Positions 22,072-28,651 of a stretch of 33,904 bases of DNA are shown here, one piece after another. A program made the position numbers and the translations under genes. How positions within the stretch are numbered: the first letter of the stretch is position 1; every line of letters begins with the position of its first letter. The notes beneath the pieces were generated by a model that was not told where the DNA came from, ran no database searches, and was given only the letters and a program-made list of their open reading frames with translations. Source of the DNA: Acidobacteriota bacterium (GTDB lineage: Bacteria > Acidobacteriota > Vicinamibacteria > Vicinamibacterales > UBA8438); assembly GCA_011523845.1 (NCBI GenBank), contig WTFV01000208.1:1-33904 (forward strand). The letters are read 5' to 3'.

Positions 22072-23304
22072 ATGGTGCGACGCATCCAGGCGCTGAACTA
22101 CCGGTGCCTCCGCCATGTGGACGTGCGCCTCGACGGCAACTTCCACATCCTCGTCGGCCCCAACGCCAGCGGCAAGAGCACGCTGCTCGACGTCATCGGG
22201 TTCTTCGCCGACCTGACGCCCGGCAGCATCGAGGGTGCTGTCCGCAAGCGCGTCCCCGACTTCCGGGATCTGCTCTGGGGGCGGCAGGGGAGCGGCCGAT
22301 TCGAATTGGCGATGGAACTCGATGCAGGAAAACCGTCAGGAGAATCCGCAGAAGACGTGATCCGTTATGAACTGGTCGCTCGCGGCGACGAGACAGGTCC
22401 GTACCTGGATACGGTACAAGGTCTTGTGGTGACCGATTGCGTGGGCACACCGCGCCCCGTGCCGCGGTTTCCCGCGCCGCTGGACCCGGTGCCCTCGATA
22501 CTCCGTACCGAACAGGATACGTGTGCTCGCGTCCTGTTCCGTGGGGCGAAGAGATTCAGCGACTATATCGATGACGTTCGGTCGCGCCTCGACAGCATCG
22601 ATGCGGAACGGTCGACGGGCGGCGACGTGAAGGACCTGCACCGGAAGCTCGATGCTGCCATGGCCGCCCTGACATTCGACATGCTGGGCTTGAAGGTGCG
22701 GAGGTTGATATTGGACGGGCGCAGGTTGCGCGAAGCCAGTCCTCCCGCTCACGCAGGGGCGTGGCTGAGTCCGGATGGCTCCAATCTGCCCTGGATCGTG
22801 CGTCACCTCGTCGAGAAGCACGAAACGCGCTTCCTGGAGTGGCTCGATCATGTCCGCGTCGTCCTGCCCGAACTGAAGGACGTGCGCATCGTGGAACGCG
22901 AAGATGATCATCGGGCGTATCTGATGCTGTCGTACGGCGCGGGAATCGAAGTGCCGTCCTGGTCGGTGTCCGAGGGCACACTGCGCCTCCTGGCATTGAC
23001 GGTGATCGCCTATCTCCCGGATACCGGACAGATCTATCTCATCGAGGAACCCGAGAACGGGATCCATCCGCTGGCGATCGAGGCGGTGTATCAATCGCTG
23101 TCATCCGTCTACGGTTCCCACGTGTTCGCGACCACGCATTCGCCGACGTTGCTGGGGTGCGCGAGCCCGCGGGAAGTACTCTGTTTCGCCACGGACCCGG
23201 AGGGCGCGACCGATGTCGTCTCGGGAGCCGACCATCCCCGACTCGGGGAGTGGCGCCGCGCCGCCGATATGGATCTGCTCTTCGCTCCGGACGTGCTCGG
23301 ATGA
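22072..23304 (+). CDS. AAA-family ABC-type ATPase (OLD/RecF-like), defence-associated
   Basis: The 410 aa soluble protein is an SMC/ABC-like ATPase. The Walker A motif GPNASGKSTLL is at about residues 29-39, an S-V-S-E-G-T-L-R signature at about 303-310, the Walker B IYLIEEPENGIHP near 324-336, and an H-loop ATTHSPTLL near 354-362. The start VRRIQALNYRCLRHVDVRL is usual for the AAA_15/AAA_21 group used in anti-phage systems such as OLD, Septu and the retron ATPases. Its ATG-TGA overlap with the next gene means the two products are made together and probably form a complex. A TAGGCT box lies six bases before the ATG with no Shine-Dalgarno, hinting at a leaderless mRNA. Confidence 0.88.
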   Translation: MVRRIQALNYRCLRHVDVRLDGNFHILVGPNASGKSTLLDVIGFFADLTPGSIEGAVRKRVPDFRDLLWGRQGSGRFELAMELDAGKPSGESAEDVIRYELVARGDETGPYLDTVQGLVVTDCVGTPRPVPRFPAPLDPVPSILRTEQDTCARVLFRGAKRFSDYIDDVRSRLDSIDAERSTGGDVKDLHRKLDAAMAALTFDMLGLKVRRLILDGRRLREASPPAHAGAWLSPDGSNLPWIVRHLVEKHETRFLEWLDHVRVVLPELKDVRIVEREDDHRAYLMLSYGAGIEVPSWSVSEGTLRLLALTVIAYLPDTGQIYLIEEPENGIHPLAIEAVYQSLSSVYGSHVFATTHSPTLLGCASPREVLCFATDPEGATDVVSGADHPRLGEWRRAADMDLLFAPDVLG

Positions 23305-23939
23305 GCCGCCGGGAGGACATGGACGTCGTGGTGCTCGTACCGGATCTGGACCTCGCCGGCACGGTGCAATGCCTGTTGAATCGACCCGAGAGCATCGGAA
23401 TACGTCCGGTTTCGTTCTCGGTCAGCAGGCAGCTGCGGCGAGACGCCGGATGCAGAACGGGCGCCGTGGAACGCCTGCGCGAGTTCATCCGCGACCATCG
23501 GTACGCGCTCGTCATCTTCGACAAGGATGGCAGCGGAGACCCGCGCGAGAGCCGTGAATCCATCCGGGACGAGGTGGAGCTTCGCCTGTCGAAGAATGGC
23601 TGGGAAAACCGGTGCAGGGCCATCGTCATCGAGCCGGAACTGGAAGCCTGGATCTGGAACGGATCGCCGCACGTTCCCGAGGTTCTGGGCTGGCAGGGCG
23701 ACCATGCCAGTCTTCGCGACTGGCTCGCATCTCTCGACCTGTGGTCGGCCGACGCTCCGAAGCCATCTGATCCGAAGCGGGCGCTGCAAGCCGTGCTGCG
23801 CAAGACGCGGACGCCGCTGTCCGCGAGGCTGTACCGGCGACTCGCCGACACGGTCTCCGTGCGTCGGTGCGCAGATCCCGCCTTCAGCGAGTTCAGGGCG
23901 ACGCTCCGGCGCTGGTTCCCGCGATCCGGCCGCGACTGA
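23301..23939 (+). CDS. TOPRIM-like (DUF4276-like) partner of the ATPase
   Basis: The 212 aa protein is translationally coupled to the upstream ATPase (ATGA at 23301-23304). It has a TOPRIM-like pattern: an opening VVVLVPDLDLAGTV strand, a central ALVIFDKDGSGD with the D-x-D pair (about residues 74-76), and IVIEPELEAWIWNGSP (about 110-125) with two acidic residues before a tryptophan motif. I read it as a nuclease-type effector driven by the ATPase, as in split OLD systems and in ATPase-TOPRIM retron accessories. Some small proteins of the methylation-associated defence system look alike, but I cannot assign it there. Its 3' end overlaps the csb2 stop by 47 bases in the opposite orientation. 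Confidence 0.7.
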   Translation: MSRREDMDVVVLVPDLDLAGTVQCLLNRPESIGIRPVSFSVSRQLRRDAGCRTGAVERLREFIRDHRYALVIFDKDGSGDPRESRESIRDEVELRLSKNGWENRCRAIVIEPELEAWIWNGSPHVPEVLGWQGDHASLRDWLASLDLWSADAPKPSDPKRALQAVLRKTRTPLSARLYRRLADTVSVRRCADPAFSEFRATLRRWFPRSGRD

Positions 23940-26307
23940 ACGATTCCTTTCGCACGTGCGGAGGGGCCTTGATCGGCCGACACAGGCCATAGCCCCGAAA
24001 TCGTCCCGCCCCGATGAGCACGGGGCCGCCCACCTGCTCGTCGAAGACGATCAGGGCGTGACTGTGACTCCGGCGTCCGCCATCGCGTTTGCGGGTCAGT
24101 TGGGGGAACTCTCGGGCGTGGGGGACGCCTTCTATGCGCGAAACCGGGTGCAGCAGCACCTCGCGGGGGCGTGGGAGGCCGACTTGCTCGCAAGCGTCCT
24201 TCACGCTATCGGCGGCTTGCTCCCATTTGTCCTTGCCCTTGAAGTGTCGATTCAGAACTACCGGCGTCACGCTGGCCCAGACGCTCGACGGAGAGATCCA
24301 GGTGTCGGTCCTCAGACTCATCGGCGGGCGTTCGCGTGTTTCGAGCTCGACCGCGCACTCGAACCACTCGCCGTCGAACAGGCGCCGCTCTCGAGGCAGA
24401 CCGGTCGCTGTGGTTCGCAGGACAGGTTCGAGGCAGCGTCCGGCGGCGTTCGCCGCACCTTGCGGAAGTACCAGCGCGAGCCCCAGGATTCGCCCGTCGG
24501 CGTGCGGCGAGCCGACAAAGGGGAGGGGCGCGAGCGCAAGGTGCGGCGCAATGGCGGGTTCGCCGTCCTGCTGATGACCGCTGATCCACTCCGGCGGCGG
24601 CTGCTCCGGGCACTCGCGCAACAGCAGGCCGCGTAGGGCCGCTGTCAGCCTCAGCGTAGCGGGTAGCGCGAGGCGCGTTCCACTGACGCCGAGGATGACG
24701 ACACGCGGATCGAAGAGCGACCTGGTCCCAGAGTCGCGTCGGACTTCCGGAGGGCGACCGTATCCCTGCCAGCTTCCGGAGGGTGGGCGCATGGGAGCCG
24801 GCGGCTGACCGTCCGGGAACCGCTCGGCTCGACGTGCTGTCAGGTTCTCGATGTGCCGCCTCTGTTCGCGAGGACTTCGTGCGTGACTTCGGCCGCCTCC
24901 TTCGCGCACTGCCGCAACAAGTCGACTTCGTATCGTGTCAGCATCCGGGGAGCGGGCGAGGTACCGAGCCTCCGATTGAGTAAGGCAATCGAAGGTGTGG
25001 CCGAAATGCTCCCGCCACCACGCTTCGAAGTCCGGTCCGTGCTTTTCCCTGAGTTCATGAAGTTGTGCCTCCGAGGGGTTCAGTCTGGCCGAGTACGTCT
25101 TGCCGGTCAAGCTTACCGCGCCTGCCACCGTGCCGCCCTGTCTCTCGACCCAGCCGCGCAGATTCGCCAGTGTGCCGCCCTGACCGATGAAGTCGTCCAC
25201 CATGACGTATCGACGTCCCCGCTCGACGCTTCCACCGAAGGCAGCTTGCCGGGCCAGCCGGGCGTAGCCCCCGGCGCCGGTATGGCTGACGACGTTGGTC
25301 TGGACGACGGTCGTATCGTACCGAATGCCCAGGTGCTCGCTCAAGAACCTTGCCAGTGCGGCCGGGATGGCGTTGAAGCCGTCGCGCTCATAGGCGTGCG
25401 CGCTCACGAGTACGGGTAAGGCGCCGCCACCTGTCGCGTCGAGCATTGATCGCACGGCGGCGATCCGTGATTCGTCGACCAGGGCATTCACGAGGTTCGC
25501 CGCGGCCACTGCGTCGCCGGACTTGGCTGCGCGGTACTCGGGGTGCCGCCTGGTCAGCGTCTCGACCGCGAGCAACACGGCGTCCGGGAAGTCGCGCCAC
25601 GCGACGCGCGGCGGGGGTTTCATTTCCTTCAGATCCGCTCGGGACTGCTCGATCTCGCTGCAGAGGTCGTGATAGGCGATCCAGGCATCGCGGTTCAATG
25701 CTCCTGCCAGCCGATCGAGGCGTCCGGGCGATGGTACGCGAAGCCGGTGCACGGCAACGCCGTCGGTGGGCTGCCACACTACGCCTACGTCGCAGTCCTG
25801 TTCCACCCACACCTGTACGAACGAGGCGGAGTGGCCCACGTTCGTGACCTTCGCGGCCAGTCGTTCCAGCGCCGCGTTGTGGAGGCCCAAATCCTTCTCC
25901 GGCCAGATCAGATGCACGGTCGGGTCATCGGGGATGGCGACCGGGAAGGCTCGCGGCTGCCTCAAGCGGTGTTCAGGGACCACCGCGAGGCCGCTGTTCT
26001 TCAGCTTCTCCAATTCAGTCTTAGGACTGTTCTTCTTCCCGCCTCCGTCGTCGTTCACGGGTACGTAGGTCGTAACGAAGCGCCGAACCTCGTATGCCGA
26101 CGCGGCGATTGATGGCGGAGGCAGTTCTTCCAGCCAACGCAGCGCTGCACCCTCGTCGACATCCTCACCGGTTTCGAACCATGCTGCCGCCAATGCCATG
26201 AATACGCGGTCCGGGTGGGGTGGCCATTCGGCCTGCTCTTTCCGCGCACCATCGGCCGCCGCCATGGACCAGCCGTTCAGGTAGCGTATCCCGAGGGCGA
26301 ACATCAT
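23893..26307 (-). CDS. csb2: Type I-G CRISPR Csb2 (Cas5-Cas6) with an inserted phosphoribosyltransferase domain
   Basis: The 804 aa protein is a Csb2 (GSU0054-type) Cas5-Cas6 fusion that is about 280 residues longer than usual. The N-terminal Cas5-like part (1-203) shows AEWPPHPDRVFMALAAAW, a VPVND segment, RQPRAFPVAIPDDPTVHLIW and NVGHSASFVQVW. The C-terminal Cas6-like part (about 495-804) shows PPEWISGHQQDG, HLALAPLPFVGSPHADG, TPVVLNRH, a histidine in PHAREFP and the glycine-rich loop GPVLIGAGRFRGYG. Between them, 204 to about 485 form a complete phosphoribosyltransferase (separate entry). In type I-G, Csb2 processes the crRNA and caps the Cascade backbone. The ATG overlaps the csb1 stop by four bases. 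I see no frameshift or stop in the insert. Confidence 0.88.
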   Translation of the reverse strand: MMFALGIRYLNGWSMAAADGARKEQAEWPPHPDRVFMALAAAWFETGEDVDEGAALRWLEELPPPSIAASAYEVRRFVTTYVPVNDDGGGKKNSPKTELEKLKNSGLAVVPEHRLRQPRAFPVAIPDDPTVHLIWPEKDLGLHNAALERLAAKVTNVGHSASFVQVWVEQDCDVGVVWQPTDGVAVHRLRVPSPGRLDRLAGALNRDAWIAYHDLCSEIEQSRADLKEMKPPPRVAWRDFPDAVLLAVETLTRRHPEYRAAKSGDAVAAANLVNALVDESRIAAVRSMLDATGGGALPVLVSAHAYERDGFNAIPAALARFLSEHLGIRYDTTVVQTNVVSHTGAGGYARLARQAAFGGSVERGRRYVMVDDFIGQGGTLANLRGWVERQGGTVAGAVSLTGKTYSARLNPSEAQLHELREKHGPDFEAWWREHFGHTFDCLTQSEARYLARSPDADTIRSRLVAAVREGGGRSHARSPREQRRHIENLTARRAERFPDGQPPAPMRPPSGSWQGYGRPPEVRRDSGTRSLFDPRVVILGVSGTRLALPATLRLTAALRGLLLRECPEQPPPEWISGHQQDGEPAIAPHLALAPLPFVGSPHADGRILGLALVLPQGAANAAGRCLEPVLRTTATGLPRERRLFDGEWFECAVELETRERPPMSLRTDTWISPSSVWASVTPVVLNRHFKGKDKWEQAADSVKDACEQVGLPRPREVLLHPVSRIEGVPHAREFPQLTRKRDGGRRSHSHALIVFDEQVGGPVLIGAGRFRGYGLCRPIKAPPHVRKESFSRGRIAGTSAGASP
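24850..25698 (-). other. Phosphoribosyltransferase domain embedded in Csb2 (residues ~204-486)
   Basis: This segment matches, from memory, a stand-alone phosphoribosyltransferase family of mobile elements. In order: NRDAWIAYHDLCSEIEQSRA, HPEYRAAKSGDAVAAANLVN, LPVLVSAHAYERDGFNAIP, VVQTNVVSHTGAGGYARLA, then the PRPP loop VMVDDFIGQGGTLANLRGW at about 368-386, LTGKTYSARLNPSE and FGHTFDCLTQSEARYL. The PRPP loop has the hydrophobic run plus D-D and G-G-T-L expected of type I enzymes. Residues 371-372 are the acidic pair and 377-380 the phosphate-binding turn. Borders were judged by where csb2-like sequence stops and resumes. An AGGAG two bases before an in-frame TTG at 25698 may be a relic of a once separate start. 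Confidence 0.72.
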
Positions 26308-27641
26308 TGGTTCTCCGCGCCCGGCTCGACCGCCAACTCCTGGCTGCGGCGAACGAGCTCGACCAGATCCTCAGACGGAGTAAGTTCGATCCTGTTCTCC
26401 CAGGGCAGACCCGTGTCTCGGGCCGCCGTGACCGCGTCTGCCAACAGGCTGAGCGCGGCATCAGGCTCCAGCACGAACTCCTCTGGCGCCTTGCCCGGTC
26501 GGTCCAGAATCTCCCACCGAGGTTCGCTTTCCGGGAAGAGTTGGCAACGCGAACGCAGATCCACATCGACTCGTGCCAACGTGCCGGCGGCCAGTCCGAG
26601 TGCTGTCAACGCGGTGCGCGCAGCAAGATCGGCTTCGCCGGGATCAGCGGTTGCGCCGAGCGGAAAACGAAGGCGCCGCAGGACGCTCAAAGACAGCACC
26701 GTAGTCTGGACGGCTCTCGAGATTGTGAAGCCGCCGAGAATGCGTGGTCTGACCCTTACTTCCCGGCCGCGCTCATCGAGCCTTGTTTCATACCGAATCT
26801 GGTTGTTGCTCTTCGCATAGTCATAGTCCGGCGTGACGTTGCCGTGGTTGATAACGGATGGGCGGCCCTGCTCGGGCACGTCGTGCTCGCCGCCCGGCTC
26901 GAACGGTACTCTTTTGCCCTGTCGCCGCTTGTAGAGCACCGGCTTCCCATTCTCCTTTTCGGCATTGTCGGGATCCACCGTCCAGTCGCCGTCTTCGGAT
27001 CTGAAAACCGGACCGGCGTGTTTCTCAATCGACGCCGGATCGATACGACTCGCCGTCTTGACGCCTGGTACCGCGTCGAACCCCACGATTTCCGACACGA
27101 GTGCGCGTTGAAACTTGGCGCCGAGACCGCCGCGCGGTCCCGTCGAATCCCACAGGCCGAAGACGAGGGCGGTCGGGCACAGCCCGAACAGCCCCGTCGC
27201 GTTGCGGATGTCGGCCGTATCGAGAATCCTGCCCTTTTCCGACCTGCGGAATTTCACGCCGCTCAGCAGGCTGTCGCGAAACAGCGCATCCGCAACGCGG
27301 TGAGGCGCCTCGAGACTTGTCACCGTGAACGGCCTGGGAAGGTCGTTCTGGTCGAAGGTCGTCACGATCAACGGAAGGCGAATCTTGTTGGCGCGGTGTG
27401 CGTCCAGCAGCGCCAACTCCATGCGGTTGGCCTGTGATTGAACGGAATCCAGGAGCACACACGATTTGACCTCGCCTGTCTCAGGGTCGATACGCTTCTC
27501 CGTGGCGTACTTTCCGCCGTCGTACGTGGGCGCGAAGACCTTGTCGCCGGGGCCACCGGCCGGCTGGTAGCGGGTTACGCAGCGAAACGCCGCGGCGGAG
27601 CCGGCGACTGCCTCTTGCAAGGTGTCCAGATCGAACGTCAT
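26304..27641 (-). CDS. csb1: Type I-G CRISPR Cas7 subunit Csb1
   Basis: The 445 aa protein is of the GSU0053/Csb1 family, the Cas7-type backbone that coats the crRNA in type I-G Cascade. Family landmarks are CVTRYQPAGGPGDKVFAPTY, the CVLLDSVQSQANRMELALL block (about residues 60-78), APHRVADALFRDSLL, ATGLFGLCPTALVFGLWDST and the ISRAVQTTVLSLSVLRRLRF segment. I chose the ATG at 27641, just after GGAGGA, rather than the ATG at 27653 which itself contains that ribosome site. It is 44 bases after the Cas8/Csb3-like gene, and its stop overlaps the csb2 ATG by four bases, so both are co-translated. Length is normal for the family. Confidence 0.9.
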   Translation of the reverse strand: MTFDLDTLQEAVAGSAAAFRCVTRYQPAGGPGDKVFAPTYDGGKYATEKRIDPETGEVKSCVLLDSVQSQANRMELALLDAHRANKIRLPLIVTTFDQNDLPRPFTVTSLEAPHRVADALFRDSLLSGVKFRRSEKGRILDTADIRNATGLFGLCPTALVFGLWDSTGPRGGLGAKFQRALVSEIVGFDAVPGVKTASRIDPASIEKHAGPVFRSEDGDWTVDPDNAEKENGKPVLYKRRQGKRVPFEPGGEHDVPEQGRPSVINHGNVTPDYDYAKSNNQIRYETRLDERGREVRVRPRILGGFTISRAVQTTVLSLSVLRRLRFPLGATADPGEADLAARTALTALGLAAGTLARVDVDLRSRCQLFPESEPRWEILDRPGKAPEEFVLEPDAALSLLADAVTAARDTGLPWENRIELTPSEDLVELVRRSQELAVEPGAENQ

Positions 27642-27685
27642 GTTCTCCTCCATCGCCCGTATGCGGAGATGCCGAGCATCAGCCG

Positions 27686-28651
27686 TCAGGCGATCGGCTG
27701 CGCCGGCGCGAAATTGAAGTAGTACTGGTTTGGACGTACGCGCTCGGCGCGGTACACGTCTACGACGCCTCTGGCAAGAAGAGACGAACGGGGCAGCGGG
27801 GCTTCCAGCAGACTGCGCAGGGCCAGCATGGAGCGCACTGTGTCAATGGCCACCATCGATGTCCAGATGGGCCAAACGAATTCCTGTTGCTTCTGGCCCC
27901 GGCGGAATGCTGTCGTGTGCGCCCGCTTGCCGATCGTCACTATCGGAAAGCACCGCAGGGCCTCCACGGCGAGGACATTGGCAACCGCCATCGTGCCCGG
28001 GCCGTCGGCCGGACCCGATTTGCCAGGGTCCCTCCAGCGGAGCGCATAGCGCTGGTCCTCGATTGGATCCCAACGCAGGCTGTAGCCACCCTGGTCCCGA
28101 TAGTCCCACACATGGAACAGCGTCCTCTTTATGCGATCGACGTCGATTCTCTCGCGCAGCGCCTTGGCGTAGAACAACATGCCCTGCCGGTTGGAGTCCC
28201 CGCTACGCACCATCCGGAAGCTGGTGTCCTGAAACTCGCCCTTCTTTTTGTCTGGGTAGAGTTCGGTTCCGAGACCGGCGAGGAAGTCAACGTCCCGGCG
28301 ATCGGCGCAAGACGATTCCCGTTGCCACCTGCGAAGTTCCCGAGCGAGAGTCTCCGGGCTGAACGGAAACTTGTTGTGTTCCTTGCCGTTCTTCCACTCC
28401 TTGCCGATGTCGAAGATGTTGGCCGGAAGGCGTTGCAGAGAATCCCGGATCGCGGCGCAGAACTCCAGCGGGTCGCCGGTGCAACCCGTGAAGACGGGTC
28501 TCCATCCGCTCGGCGTGCGTTTCCACCCCATGCAGATGCGTGCCGACGCGTCGCTGACGATTCGCAGCGTCCCGACGGCGGCGAGAAACCCCAGTGGGTT
28601 GCTGCCATCGAGCCCGGCCAGCAACAGGCCGTCACGATCACTCGCGGGCAT
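27686..28651 (-). CDS. Type I-G CRISPR small Cas8/Csb3-like subunit ('Cas3-extension' type)
   Basis: The 321 aa protein starts MPASDRDGLLLAGLDGSNPL, then GFLAAVGTLRIV, a start found in an accessory protein encoded beside type I-G cas3. It is far shorter than Csx17 (Cas8g, about 700 residues). Known homologues are described under names such as Csb3 or 'Cas3-extension family', and I cannot separate these from sequence alone. Later segments include GLGTELYPDKKKGEFQDTSF, the arginine-rich DPIEDQRYALRWRDP and GKRAHTTAFRRGQKQQEF near the C-terminus. It is likely a large-subunit stand-in that contacts target DNA or Cas3. Its ATG lies within the end of cas3 (14-base overlap), with the Shine-Dalgarno GGGAGGAG inside the cas3 coding sequence. 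Confidence 0.75.
   Translation of the reverse strand: MPASDRDGLLLAGLDGSNPLGFLAAVGTLRIVSDASARICMGWKRTPSGWRPVFTGCTGDPLEFCAAIRDSLQRLPANIFDIGKEWKNGKEHNKFPFSPETLARELRRWQRESSCADRRDVDFLAGLGTELYPDKKKGEFQDTSFRMVRSGDSNRQGMLFYAKALRERIDVDRIKRTLFHVWDYRDQGGYSLRWDPIEDQRYALRWRDPGKSGPADGPGTMAVANVLAVEALRCFPIVTIGKRAHTTAFRRGQKQQEFVWPIWTSMVAIDTVRSMLALRSLLEAPLPRSSLLARGVVDVYRAERVRPNQYYFNFAPAQPIA

Noticed and set aside
24850..25698. The insert in Csb2 as an intein
   Set aside because: It lacks the splice-junction Cys/Ser, TxxH and terminal HN motifs and instead has a PRPP-binding loop.
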